From Selaginella moellendorffii (lineage: Eukaryota > Streptophyta > Lycopodiopsida > Selaginellales > Selaginellaceae): a stretch of 64,000 nucleotides of DNA. Every line of letters begins with the position of its first letter. Positions within the stretch are counted from its first letter, which is position 1. Made by a program: the position numbers and the translations under genes. Shown piece after piece: positions 1-10,716 of the stretch. The DNA lies in contig NW_003314358.1 of NCBI RefSeq assembly GCF_000143415.4, forward strand, positions 382,731 to 446,730, in the 5' to 3' direction. The notes beneath the pieces are model-generated. The model was not told the origin of the DNA and searched no databases. It was given only the letters and a program-made list of their open reading frames with translations.

Positions 1-330
1 ATTTTCATTTAGCTAGCCAAAAGGAAAGCTACCTAAGTCAAGGACTTTCACAATAGGAGTTAAAATTTGTTAAATACACCTTAAAAGAAGGTGAGTTGGA
101 AAGTCCCCTGAAGTACTAGTGAGGAGGTGCTTTTTAAATGCAAAGTTTAGAGTGTGATCATATTAAAATGCCACATCATAATGCATTGAAAGCACACTTT
201 TATTGAACAAGTTCTTGTAGCTAGCCAGCCTCTTCCTAATAAACATTTCTTACTTTTTTGTTTTTGCTTGACCCGGCCTTTGTTGCCATGTTTGGATTTG
301 TTATGCTACAAGTTTACAAACTCTAGCAGT
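1..330. repeat. Left copy of a ~330-bp diverged direct repeat
   Basis: This stretch matches 2395-2770 over nearly its whole length with small indels. Shared blocks include CAAGGACTTTCAC, GGTGAGTTGGAAAGTCCCC, ATGCCACATCATAATGCATT, CTAGCCAGCCTCTTCC and TTGCTTGACCCGGCCTTTGT, in the same order. An AATAAA-like AATAAAC follows CTTCCT in both copies. It could be a terminal repeat of a decayed element or a segmental duplication; no coding sequence is visible. The left end may lie outside the window. Confidence 0.8.
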
Positions 331-428
331 TTTTGTTCAAAGCTATTTGCTTGCAAGTGTTGAAATGCATGAGGTATGTTTATTGTCAATATTCCTGCTC
401 TCACTTAGTTACTGATTTTCTTTTGTAG

Positions 429-1075
429 GGCGCCCCTCCAGAAATAACTGGGACCCCTATGGAAGTGGTTGTTGTTGGATGGTAATCTAGTCTCCGACTT
501 ACCTTTCTTAAGTGCTTTGTTAGCAGCTCAGTGCGAATTTCAAGTAAAGAAAAGTGCAACAGTAACAGAAGTTGATGCATTCAATTTAACCAAAAAGCGC
601 ATGGCAGTGATTGCAAAGTAGATAAATATTGCAGTCTCAGTAGTTGCTTTGCAGACAGAAGATGGAAAAGCATGGATTCATTGGAAAGGTGCTTCAGAAG
701 TTGTATTGGCTCAATGTTCAAACTTTATGGATGAACAAGGGGATGTCAGCCCTTTGACCCCTGAAAATGTTTGTAATGGTGATGCCGCTATGCTGATCTT
801 ATTTTCCCCAGGTGCAAGAGCTACAAGAAATTATTGAGACCTTTGCAAATGCCAACTTGCAAACACTGTGTCTGGCTTGTAAGGAGCTTCCTCAGAATGA
901 GTTTCTTGCACGGCCTCCTAAGAAGCATTTGACTATTGGACCTCACTTGTATAGCTATCGTTGGAATCAAGGATCCATCCAGACTATGTGTTCCTGAAGC
1001 TGTTCAGAAGTGTCAAATTGCTGGCAGTGTTGTGCATGCATTCTTGGCTTATAAAAACCATATTACAGGTCAGGA
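429..1075 (+). pseudogene. Plant P-type Ca2+-ATPase (ACA-like) fragment
   Basis: Short coding remnants in changing frames give, in order, pieces of the nucleotide-binding and phosphorylation domain of an autoinhibited Ca2+-ATPase: EITGTPMEV (about 447), a segment ending in NLTKKRMAVIAK (about 580-620), then WIHWKGASEVVLAQCSNFMDEQG (the KGA nucleotide-binding motif, about 670-740), and [15 protein letters not shown]...[12 protein letters not shown] (about 937-1030) just before the expected TGD motif. An in-frame TAG follows the first piece, frames shift between pieces, and the N-terminal membrane helices, DKTGT motif and C-terminal half are missing. The family pumps Ca2+ out of the cytosol; this copy cannot. 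The gaps between pieces resemble former introns. It sits between the two copies of the direct repeat. Confidence 0.75.
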
Positions 1076-1129
1076 TGGTAATTGGAGACAACATAACAAG
1101 TGTCAAAGCTTGAGTGTATAGACAACTAT

Positions 1130-2394
1130 GCTGTATAGCTTTCTTTATTTTTTCATTCTGGTTTTCATTGTTGTAGTACAGTAATATCCATATGATTGTT
1201 AAAGAACAAATCTAATATATTAGAGATTTATACATTATGACATAAAATTATTACTAAAAGACTTTTATTTCAGTTAGTAATAGTTTTTTTGAGAAAATAT
1301 AAAATATATACTATAAGTTTAAATATTATTACATATAGAGAATAATATAATTTAACATACTGACAAATAAACCAAATTAATTATACTTTCAACCATTTAT
1401 GAAAATTGATAGTATTGATGTAGTTTTAGTAAAAGGAAAACTTAAAAAAATATCAAGGTGTTGTCTCGCAATATTGGTTCAGAGCAAATTAAATATTAAG
1501 TACTTATATATATTAATTTATTTTTATAAGTGTTTTTGAGTGTAAATTCAGGTTGTGCAATTCCATTTATAAGATTATCCCATCCTTTTTTATTTATTAT
1601 TATCTATGATTATAAATTATGTAATTTAAGAACTTTAAAATTTTCTAATTCTAAAGGAATAAGTAAAAGGCTTTCTTGGCAAGATGTGAGATGCTCAATT
1701 TGAAATATCCTAAATTATAAATAAACATTATATTAGTTTTATTATTGTAAAGCTTTAAATCTAAAGCTTAATAATTTAATTTACATTTAAGAATCAAATT
1801 TAGTAAGAAAATTAATGAATTCTTTGTTATATTATCTTTGTTTCTATCTTTATATGCTAGTTTAAAGACAAGTGAGGAAACGCTTACTCTTATATATTTT
1901 TAAATAAAAGTAAATGTTGGAATTGAGTGAAATTTTCATTCAAATAAATAGAAATTTATACATTAAGAGCGTTTCCTGGCTACTCCTATTGAAAATGCAA
2001 ACAAAAATGCGTTCACTAGGGAGGTTAAATTTTTATATCATCTCACCTATAAAATAACAAAGGTTCTTTGCGTACTATTACTGATGCCTAAAATGTTTTA
2101 GCTTGAGCAAAAACCCATCCATGAACAATGATTTTACGTTCTTTGGTTCATCTTTCTCTTCTGTATCCCTTGCTATTGTTCTGATGTTGCTATTATGGAT
2201 CTGGAGACCAATTATCATCAGGATCACTATAGCTGTAGGTACGTATGGATATCTACCAGGAGACATATTTGTGCTCCTATCTTCTTAGCTAAGATCTAAG
2301 GTCTTGTGTAAACTCATAGACCAAATCCATTAAGATCTGAGTACATGCAGGAGTTTAGCAACCAGACGTTTTGCATATACATCACCGATTTTCA
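1130..2394. other. AT-rich stretch, no gene seen
   Basis: Strongly AT-rich sequence with stops in all frames. I see no coding remnant, RNA gene or clear repeat here. Confidence 0.6.
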
Positions 2395-2770
2395 GAATGC
2401 TTCATTTGGCTAGCCAAGAAGAAGGCTACCTAGGTCAAGGACTTTCACGATAGGAGTTAAATTCGTCCAATCAAGAAGGTGAGTTGGAAAGTCCCCGAGG
2501 ATCACAACATTTGGAAGCACTCCTAGTGAGGTAGTGCTTTTTAAAGGTTAGAAAGCAAAGCTTTTAAAAGAAATAACTACTATATATTGTTTTTGTTGTT
2601 TGATCATACTAAAATGCCACATCATAATGCATTGAAAGCACAGTTTTGTTGAACAGGTTCTTGTAGCTAGCCAGCCTCTTCCTAATAAACACCTCTTACT
2701 TTTCTTTTTGCTTGACCCGGCCTTTGTCGCCACGTTTGGATTTTCCGCACTACAAGTTTACAAACTCTAT
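2395..2770. repeat. Right copy of the diverged direct repeat
   Basis: Same orientation as 1-330. It keeps the shared blocks listed there but carries two extra segments: about 20 nt after GTCCCC and about 40 nt around 2560-2600. The two copies bracket the Ca2+-ATPase fragment and about 1.2 kb of AT-rich DNA. Confidence 0.8.
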
Positions 2771-2952
2771 GGATTCTTTTGACACCAGCAACTTGCCAAA
2801 GGAGATCCTTTGTTTTTAAAACTCACTTCTTGCGTGAGGGGCGAAAATCGTGCTTGCTTGGGGAAAAGAAAGAAGAAAATCAAGCCTTTCGCGCAATCCT
2901 CTGCATTTTTACCGGTGGAAGAATCCAAGTTCGTCAAAAGCGCGTTCCAATC

Positions 2953-3194
2953 CTACGCCCCGTGATGCTGTACTGCGGGATTCACTATCTCGTCCGTAAA
3001 TACACACTCCCCGGAATGGAGGAAGAAGACTACATAACGCCACCGATTCCCTTGCTCCCTGTAAGAGACAAAAGCGTTTGGAAGAACTCTCAAAACTGTG
3101 AAAGAAGAAACGAATAAAAAAGAGCGAGAAGCTTACCATTTTGGCTGAGATCACGATGCATTAGATCATAGCGAGCTAAAAAGCCACTGTTCAT
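2953..3194 (-). CDS. Tentative two-exon 66-aa protein, unknown function
   Basis: On the minus strand, exon 3194-3137 (ATG, then MNSGFLARYDLMHRDLSQN) ends at a GTAAGC donor. A 41-nt intron ends TTTCACAG, and exon 3095-2953 continues with LRVLPNAFVSYREQ, WRYVVFFLHSGECVF and NPAVQHHGA before TAG. The joined frame is 201 nt and closes exactly. The short intron is typical of this window. I do not recognise the family. The middle is hydrophobic (YVVFFL), so a small membrane or organelle protein is possible. Its start codon is 382 bp from that of the divergent kinase gene. Support is only the open spliced frame. Confidence 0.35.
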
Positions 3195-3575
3195 CCCCCT
3201 GCCTCTCTCATTCCTGGGCTCCTCTTTCTGGATCTCTATCCGATTCGATTGCGAGCGATGGAGGACACGTCTGACTTCAAGCAAGCACACAGCAGCAGGA
3301 GCGCGAAAATTCCGTCCACAGGTGTACTTAAGCTAGTACCTCACTCGCCTTCATAATTCACAAGCAAACAGGTAAAAACGGAACTTTTTGTGGTTGCGTG
3401 CGTACCTCGAGTGCCGGATCTCGCTGCGACACGCTCTTGCGTCCCAGAACAGAGCTCCAAGGACATAGATCCCAGATCTCCAGATTTTCAAGTCCATATC
3501 TCCGACTGGTATAAGAGCGGCAGCTTGCTCTCGGTGTTGGCGCTAAGTTGTAGTCTCTCTCTTCTCCAAAACATC

Positions 3576-5147
3576 ATGATAGTTCTTCCGCGGCGCAGGC
3601 TCAAGAAGAGTGTCAGCTTCTCGTCTCCTCTCGACTATGCTGCTGCCGCTGCCGCTGCCTCGGACACTCACAGCGTTTCCAGCGCCTTGAACTTGCTCCA
3701 CATCAACTTGCAGAAGGGATGCTCCTCGGCGGTGTATCCCTCCTCGGACGCGGAGCGTAGCAGCAGCGACAGGATCCCATCTCCATCCCCATCTCCCTCT
3801 CCGTCAATCGGCTCCCCTTGCGGAAGCCCGATCACCAAGCCGCACAAGTCCAACGACACCGCGTGGGATTATGTCCAGGCTCTGAAGTCCCCGGACGGCA
3901 ACCTCGACATAAGCCACTTCAAGCTGATGCAGCGAGTCGGGGGCGGAGACATCGGCATCGTTTTCCTGGCGGAGCTCGTCAACAGCAGCAGCAGCTACCG
4001 CTTCGCCGTGAAGATCATGGACAAGGAGCACCTGGTGAAGCGGAACAAGCTGTCCAGGATCGCCACCGAGAGGCGGATCCTGGAAATGCTGGACCATCCT
4101 TTCCTCCCGACTCTCTACGGCTCGTTCGAGACCTCCGAGCACGCCTGCTTCGTCATGGATTTTTGTCCCGGTGGAGACCTCCACAAGCTCAGGCAGCGGC
4201 AGCCGAACAAGCGTTTCGACGAGGAGACTGTCAGGTTGGTCTGCTTCGAAAGTTTCTCCACACTCTTTCCCTGAGCTTGATGATTTTCCTGTCACAGGTT
4301 CTACGCGGCAGAGGTGCTCCTGGCGCTCGAGTACTTGCACATGATGGGAGTTGTGTACCGAGATCTCAAGCCCGAAAACGTGCTGGTAAGAGATGACGGC
4401 CACATCATGCTCACAGACTTCGACTTGTCTCTCGAATTCGATGCCGCTCCAAGCATGCTCAAGCCTCATCGCCTTTACGGCTTGAGATCCCCGAGCATGT
4501 CACCGTTTCTATCCTGTGCTAATCCTTCTCCGAATCGAGCGACACCTTCCTGCGTCCCTGCCTCTCTCGCATCACCAAAGTTCCTGAAAAGACACGGATC
4601 ACTTCCAGCTCCAAGAAAACAACCAGAAAGCAGCAACTTGAAGAGAAGTACCTCATCACTGCCGCAGCTCAACGTCGAGCCAGCCCACCTCCGCTCCATG
4701 TCTTTCGTTGGAACTCACGAGTACTTGGCACCGGAGATCATCGCTGGCGGTGGTCACGGCAGCGCTGTAGACTGGTGGACCTTGGGAATCTTCATCTACG
4801 AGCTTCTCTACGGCCACACCCCCTTCAAAGGCACCAACAACGATGCGACGCTCATGAACGCTTTCTCCAAAAGCTTGCTGTTCCCATCGGACGTGGAAGT
4901 CAGCCTCTTTGCAAAGGATCTTATCAAGAGCCTGCTCGCCAAGGACCCCAAAAGGAGGCTTGGTTTCGCGAGAGGAGCTGCGGATATCAAAACGCATAAC
5001 TTCTTCGAGGACATCAACTGGCCTCTCATCCGCTGGTCACAGCCTCCCCTCGTACCAAAGCCTTTCATCAAGAGCACTACACTAAACCAAGCTCAAGAAC
5101 AAAATCCCCAAGACGCTGCTAAAGATCCTAGCTTTGACTGCTTCTAA
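3576..5147 (+). CDS. AGCVIII-family serine/threonine protein kinase (D6PK/PINOID-like)
   Basis: Two exons, 3576-4234 and 4298-5147, joined over a 63-nt GT-AG intron, encode 502 aa. A Ser/Pro-rich N-terminus with a poly-Ala run precedes the kinase domain. Visible motifs are the glycine loop GGGDIGIVFLAEL, the catalytic Lys in FAVKIMDKE, the catalytic loop YRDLKPENVL, and DFD in place of DFG (LTDFDLSLEF), the hallmark of plant AGCVIII kinases. A long insertion (about 110 residues) between subdomains VII and VIII precedes SFVGTHEYLAPEI. The protein ends in FDCF, an FxxF PIF-type tail that would dock PDK1. In flowering plants the family phosphorylates PIN auxin exporters at the plasma membrane; that role here is inference. 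The ATG at 3576 was chosen as the first one in frame; the open frame runs upstream without another ATG. Confidence 0.9.
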
Positions 5148-5487
5148 CACCTTTGTGTGAAATACGAAAAACTAGAATCCGAGCTCAAAGAGAAAAAAAA
5201 GGGATGGAAACCGACCGGAAAAAGTGTTGAATGCTCTCTCACGCACTGACATAAGAAAAACTTAGATCGAGCTCGAAGGAAAAAAAAAAAACGAATGCGA
5301 AGACCAAGAAAATTAAAAAAATCGTGTCGAATGCTCATCTATCACTTCTCTCATGCAAGAAAAACCCTGAACCCTCGCTTTGTAAGTCTCAAAACAAAGA
5401 ACCAAAAGAAAACTCTCGCCCTTGCAATGCGAAACTTAAACCCTGGATCGCTCAAGAACCAAAAGAAATGCTGGATGGATCGATCAC

Positions 5488-5748
5488 TCACTCGCTTTGC
5501 CGCATCAACGCATCGCGCTCCTTCTTCACGAGCTGCTCGATCTTCGTCCCCTCCAGCCGCTTGGTGAAGCACGCCTGATACTCCTCCCACTCGGCGCCGC
5601 AATCCTCCTTCTTCCACGGCTCCATCTTCTTCACGTACGTCTCCAGATACCACCGATTGAAGCATCGATCGTAGGCGCTACGCGCGGCCTTGCATGGATC
5701 GCCAGATGATCGCCGTGAGGGCGCCGACGATTCTAGCGGCCGCGCCAT
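5488..5748 (-). CDS. TRIAP1/Mdm35-like twin CX9C protein
   Basis: Intronless 86-aa protein. Two CX9C motifs are exact: C-KAARSAYDR-C at residues 19-29 and C-GAEWEEYQA-C about 20 residues on, around the family signature FNRWYLE. Twin CX9C proteins of the Mdm35/TRIAP1 family are imported into the mitochondrial intermembrane space by the Mia40 disulfide relay. There they chaperone PRELI/Ups lipid-transfer proteins that move phosphatidic acid and phosphatidylserine. Length (about 75-95 aa in relatives) and motif order fit a complete gene. The start at 5748 gives MARPLESSAP, a short basic/Ser-rich lead. Its tail-to-tail neighbour is the AGC kinase. Confidence 0.85.
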   Translation of the reverse strand: MARPLESSAPSRRSSGDPCKAARSAYDRCFNRWYLETYVKKMEPWKKEDCGAEWEEYQACFTKRLEGTKIEQLVKKERDALMRQSE

Positions 5749-5889
5749 TAGCCCTAAAATATGGAACGAGAAATGCCATCCTATTTACAAACAAGGAACT
5801 ATCATATCAAAGCATTGGTTCTTCGTTTTTATCCTAGTCCTGGACTACAGAATGGACCAAAATGGCCGCCTCGTCTTCCACTGGAACGA

Positions 5890-6513
5890 TCAAAACCACC
5901 AAAGATCTCGACCAAGAACAAACGAAACGAAGAACTCACACGAACCTGTCACGGCGTTTTTCCTCCTGAGATCATCCGAGGAAGCTGGAGCAGCGGCGGC
6001 CTCGGCAGCGGCATTCACAGCCTCTTTCACCGTCTGGACCGACTGAACGATCGTTTCTTCCACCGATTGGACCGAGTGGGCGATGGTGTCTTCCACCGAC
6101 TGGAGCATCGTTTTGGAGTCGGGCTCCTTTGGTAGATCCTGCTGTGGCTGCTGCTTCTCAAAGTCGTCCACCTCGGCACCGATCACTGCGTCCTTCACCG
6201 CTTGCACCGACTGGTTGAAGGAGTCTTCCACCGACTGGAGCAGCGATTTGGAGGCGGGTTCCTTTGGTAAATCCTGCTGGGTCTGCTGCTTCTCGTTGTC
6301 ACCAGAGTCGTCCACCTCGGCACCGATCACTGCGTCCTTCACGGCTTGCACCGACTGGTTGAAGGTGTCCTCGAGAGAATGTCGAATCCTCACGTTGAGC
6401 GGCTCCGCCTCTAAATCCAAATGCTCACCTCCATTCTCACCTCCTTTCGTGCCGGCCTCCGTTTCATCCCTGGCAACGCCTTCTTCTTCCCGTTGGTTCC
6501 CTCCCGGAGCCAT
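5890..6513 (-). CDS. Protein with tandem QSVQAVKDAV repeats, unknown function
   Basis: Open reading frame with three imperfect tandem repeats of about 45 residues. Each contains a block like SVEDSFNQSVQAVKDAVIG followed by AEVDD and a Q/K-rich linker with QQDLPKEP. A third, shorter run reads SVEDTIAHSVQSVEETIVQSV. The helical heptad-like spacing and strong charge suggest an amphipathic or coiled-coil protein. The first ATG in frame is at 6513 (MAPGGNQREEE). Coding-like sequence (AQRLTLLRYRYTEALERM) continues upstream to about 6600, behind a possible acceptor TTCTTGCAG, so an upstream exon with the true start is likely. The last residues past NAVTG (5950 down to 5890) may be intron read-through because a CAG-GT donor occurs there. 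No family recognised. Confidence 0.5.
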   Translation of the reverse strand: MAPGGNQREEEGVARDETEAGTKGGENGGEHLDLEAEPLNVRIRHSLEDTFNQSVQAVKDAVIGAEVDDSGDNEKQQTQQDLPKEPASKSLLQSVEDSFNQSVQAVKDAVIGAEVDDFEKQQPQQDLPKEPDSKTMLQSVEDTIAHSVQSVEETIVQSVQTVKEAVNAAAEAAAAPASSDDLRRKNAVTGSCEFFVSFVLGRDLWWF

Positions 6514-6853
6514 TCTCTCCAGCGCTTCTGTGTAGCGGTAGCGGAGCAAAGTGAGCCTCTGGGCGAGAGACGAAAGTTTTTTTTTTCTTTTGCTTTGTTC
6601 GTCTGCAAGAACCAACTAGCTCATCAAATCGAGAAAAAATGATATAGAAAGCAAACCGGGATGTGAGAAAAGAAAGTTTTCTTCAAAGAATGTGCGACGG
6701 CGGCCCTGCCGTTAGAACATGTGGCAGCGACGTGCTCTAGCCGGATTGCCCAGCCATCCGGCGTTTGGGATTCAGCCACGTCGCGTTCATACAAATTATC
6801 AACCCTGATAAGTCAACTAGGCGCGAGTACCCTGCATAAGTCACACGAACAAC

Positions 6854-7814
6854 TCACTCGTGAGTTTGATTGGAAGCAAAGTGAAATACACGTTTGACTT
6901 TCTTCACGAGCAAGAATACCTGATCATATGGACATTTTCGTCGCCGGTGACCCTTCTTGTGCAGCTTCTGCCTCGCGGACTCGCCTTCCTGATGCTGCGC
7001 AAAAGTGAAAAACAAACATTCAAGTTAGGAAAGCGTCAAATTTGAACATTTGCTGCAACACTTACTCCGATGCAAAAGTTTTGGCTGCTGCTAAAACTCT
7101 TGAAGAACGGCTCAACAGGCTCGCAGTAGAATGAAGTCGCATTGGAGCAGCTTGACGAAGAGTACGCTTGCGCACCAAACATGCTACATGGATTGGAACC
7201 CGAGCTTGAGCCTTGCGGTGTGTAACTGTCGACCATTTGATCGAACATATCCTTGAGCTCATTCATGCTACTCTGATTCAGCACAAAAGCACAAACAAGT
7301 GTCAACTTCGTTGTAAAACTGGACCAAAAACTCACAGCTCGTTCGTGTGTACCTTGGAGCTAGTAGACATCATCGCAACCATCTCGCTCATAAAGCCTTG
7401 CATTCCCTGTTTTAAAAAAAAGGGACCGCATTGAGCCGTGTACAAACAAACAACGATAATTCACCTCGTCATCTCCCTCGTCATAAAGTCCGGAATCGTA
7501 AAGAACTCTTTTTTTGTCGTCGGATAGCACTGCGATCATATCGTCCATTGAGCAAGCCAATCTTCTAGAGCCCATACCTGAATAAGCTTCTTGAATGCCC
7601 TGGAACTTCGCCTTCGCTTGATCCTCTAAAGAGTGTTGCTTATCTGGATGCCATTTCTGCGATTCATCCAAAGAAAAAGAGCAAAATCAGTAAGATGGTA
7701 CACAAAAAATCCATATACCATGGCGAGCTTCCGATAAGCGGAGCGAATTTCCGAGCTAGAACTCGACTTTTGGACACCAAGAACAGTGTAGGGATCCTCT
7801 TTCCTCTTCTCCAT
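6854..7814 (-). CDS. DnaJ (J-domain) co-chaperone
   Basis: Six exons on the minus strand (7814-7719, 7656-7578, 7529-7465, 7406-7353, 7272-7066, 6994-6854) join in frame to 213 aa with GT-AG introns of 48-80 nt. The J domain fills the first 65 residues: DPYTVLGV, then SSEIRSAYRKLAMKWHPDKQ with the HPD triad that stimulates Hsp70 ATPase, then FQGIQEAYSVLSDDKKRVLYD. The rest is low-complexity: GMQGFMSEMVAMM, SSMNELKDMFDQMV, a Ser-rich stretch and a basic tail (KLHKKGHRRRK). There is no zinc-finger or CTD substrate domain, so it is a type III DnaJ. The client is unknown. The final exon boundary (a possible GT donor after CPYDQ) is the least certain part. Confidence 0.85.
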
Positions 7815-7906
7815 AATCTACCTATCTATGTCCGCTAGTTCCTAGTATCTTACACCGAAACTCTAGAATCGAGACTCTAGATCCACCGAAAATCCGAGAA
7901 AGCAAC

Positions 7907-10510
7907 TTAGAAATCACGCTGCCAGGCGCCGCGCCAGCGCAAATGCTCCAGCCGTGCCAATCCACACGCCCTTGTCGCGCCGGCTAGCTGGAACAGCCGA
8001 TCGACCTCGTCGAGAACCTCCAACCCTATCCCGCCAGGGTTTTTGGCGCCCATCTCTTCCCGATGATGCATCGCGCAGCTGTTGGAAGCCTCTAGAAGAA
8101 AGAAAATGATGCCAGCATGTCATCTTTGTCCACCGTGGTGGCGCGCAAACACCGCGCGCGGTGGCGGCGTGGTGGCAGGATCCACCGTCCATTTTCAAAT
8201 CCGGATTAGGAACCTTCCCTAGATTCCCCAATCGCAGCCGTCGGCGCCAGGCGTACGGACGGGTCCCATTCCCCTGTAAATATCCGATACTAGGACGTAC
8301 GAACCGGGCGAGGTGGGATTCGATCCCAGGACGTCCTGCCCAATGCGTGTCGCGCGCTCGGTATCGCCGTGAGCCTTGCAAGCGCCCAGCAAGGAATTCC
8401 ACGCCACCACGCGATCCACCGGCGTGGGGATGGAATTGACGAGCTCCTCGGCCTCGTCCAGGAGTTTCAATCGCCCCAAAAGATCTACAAAACAGCAGTA
8501 GTGATCCCCGGCCGGCTCGATCCCGTGATCCAATCTCATCGACAAGAAGAAATCCCTGGCGATTGCCATCAAACCCGAGTGGCTGAATCCCGTGAGAATT
8601 CCCAAAAAACTTATCGAATTCGATGCCAGGCCCTCGAGCAGCATCCGCCCAAACAGCTCGATCGCGCTCTCGTGATGCCCGGAGTGGGCATGCGCGGTGA
8701 TTATAAGATTCCACAGCGAAACATCGCAGAGTGGAAGCGCGCGAAAGAGTTCCCGGCTCTCGGCCATATGCCCAAACCGGGCATATCCCTGGATCATCGA
8801 TACCCACGATATTCTATCGTGAACGGGCATGAGCTCAAAAGATTCCTTCGCGTACTTGATATGCCCGGCTTGGGCATATCCCACAATCATAGAGGTCCAT
8901 GTCACGCAGTCCCTCTGGGGCATGGTATCAAACACGAATCTAGCATCGCTCATGAGATTATTCTGGCTATACACGGCCAACATTGAGTTCCAGGTGACGA
9001 GATTCCGGAATGGAATCAACTGGAAGAGAATATTCGCATCTTTTACTCTTCCTGCCTTGGAATATCCGCTGATCAGCGAGGACCAAGGGAGCTCGCTCCT
9101 CTCGGGGGTTTTATCAAAGAGCTCTTTCGCATCTTCCAGCAGCCCTAATTGGCAGTAGGCTGCTACAAGGCTATTGCTCGACACGGGATCTTTCTCTGGC
9201 ATTCTCTCAAACATCGCCTTTGCACTAGGAATGTCCCCGCTCTGGGCATATGCGTTGAGAAGAATGTTCCATGTCACCTGGTTGTGCTCGGGGATGGCAT
9301 GGAATATCTCCTCGGCGTCCCGAACATTCCCGGAATCTCCAAACGCCTGCAGCATAAAGATTCTAGGCATCAGCCCGTGCTCTGGCATCTGGACGTATAT
9401 GCTTTTGGCATCTTCAAGATGCCCAGACTGGGCATACACATGCAAAAGCATATGCCAGGCAAAGGCATCTCGTATCTCCATCTGGTCAAAGAGCTTTCTA
9501 GATTCTTGCACGGACGCCAGCTGGCCATGGGCCCTGATCATCGTGGTAAAAGTTATAGAATCCCAGTAAGGCATTCTTGTAAAGGCCAATTTACACCTTA
9601 AGAATTCTCCAGCCTGGGCAATTGCCGAGACCATGGTATTCCAAGTAACTTCCGTTCGCTGCGGTAAAAATTCGAAACGATTCCACGCATCTTGGTAAAA
9701 TCCTCCCTGCGAAAGCCCTAGCAAGAGGCAATTCCAAGAGACTACGTTCCAGGAAGGCATCATCTCAAACACGCCAATCGAATCTTCCAGATGCCCTCTC
9801 TCGGCAAAGGCGTTGATCATCGTGTTGAAGGAGACGACGTCTCGCTGCTCCATTCGATCGAACAGTCCCTTGGATCCGGCCAGATCGCTGGAATTGGACA
9901 GCGCTCGCAGCATCGCGGTGGAGGAGATGAGATCCAACGCCGACATTCGCTCAAACGCCTCGATCGCGCGGGCCAGATCGCCAGCGCCGATGTATGCGTT
10001 GATCAGGCTGCTCCACGACGAGGCGTCCTTGGCAGGGATTCTCGCGAAGATGGCCTCGGAGCTCGCGAGGTCTCCAATCCGGGCGTGCGCGGCCAGCATC
10101 GTGTTCCAAGTCACGCCGTCGCGATGTTCCATCTTCTCGAAGACTTCCCTCGCCAGATCGATCCTCCCGGCCCTGGCGTAGGCGCAGATCACCACATTCC
10201 ACGCGACGAGGCTCTGGCGAGGAGCTCGCGGGAGGAGTACTCTCGCGGCATCCACGAATCCATTGTGCGCATAGGCCGTGACGATCGCGTTCCAGGAGAA
10301 GGAATTCGGCTCCTGGATCGCGTCGAACACACACTGGCACTCGTCGACGCGGCCGCATTTGGCGTAGGCGTGGATGAGCGCGTTGGCGACGAATCGATCG
10401 CCGCGGAGCGCATCGCTGTGGAGGATCTTCGCGTGGAGCGATCGGAGCTTGGGCAAATCCGCGGCACTAACACAGCTTCTTATGAGACACACGATTCCAT
10501 ATTCTCGCAT
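7907..10510 (-). CDS. Pentatricopeptide repeat protein (PLS/SS type with E-like C-terminus)
   Basis: A long exon (10510 to about 8240) encodes about 20 PPR motifs, mostly 31-residue S-type repeats such as DVVSFNTMINAFAERGHLEDSIGVFEMMP and DCVTWTSMIVGYAQAGHIKYAKESFELMP, after an N-terminal HAKIL/ALIHAYAKCG segment. The E domain starts with AWNSLLGACKAHGD and breaks after YVLVSDIYRG. About 150 nt further on, behind an acceptor TTCTTCTAG (near 8090), the frame ASNSCAMHHREEMGAKNPGG...EVLDEVDRLFQLAG resumes the E/E+ pattern and stops at 7907. One intron is therefore inferred; its donor is ambiguous. No DYW deaminase domain is present. Such proteins bind single-stranded RNA in plastids or mitochondria, often at C-to-U editing sites; the target is unknown. 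Its start codon is 206 bp from the divergent PORR gene. Confidence 0.9.
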
Positions 10511-10716
10511 AATATTTTCTTCCAGGGCTTAGGGTTCTTCCGTCATGGTCGAAGGCGCGCGCTCCATCGCGAAAGAACCCACGCGTCCTCGACCGCAATC
10601 CAGGATTCCAGCGTCGTGGGAGCTAGCTCCATAGCGAGGTAATCGTTTCTTCCTGGGAGATTTCGGGAGATTTCCCATCATCGACACAAGAAAGACTCAA
10701 GAACAAGAAAGAAAGA

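Noticed and set aside
2779-3117. Plus-strand open frame of 112 codons upstream of the kinase
   Set aside because: No ATG at its start and no recognisable content; the spliced minus-strand reading of the same region looks more protein-like.
3804-4469. Minus-strand 221-codon frame and other frames inside the kinase gene
   Set aside because: GC-rich codon shadow of the kinase exons.
8296-8345. tRNA T-arm-like string on the minus strand (GGGATCGAATCCCACC)
   Set aside because: It lies inside the PPR coding exon and no cloverleaf with acceptor, D and anticodon stems can be formed around it.
9149-9601. Long antisense frames opposite the PPR gene (also 9791-10642)
   Set aside because: They are shadows of the repetitive PPR codons; no domain and no ATG/splice support.
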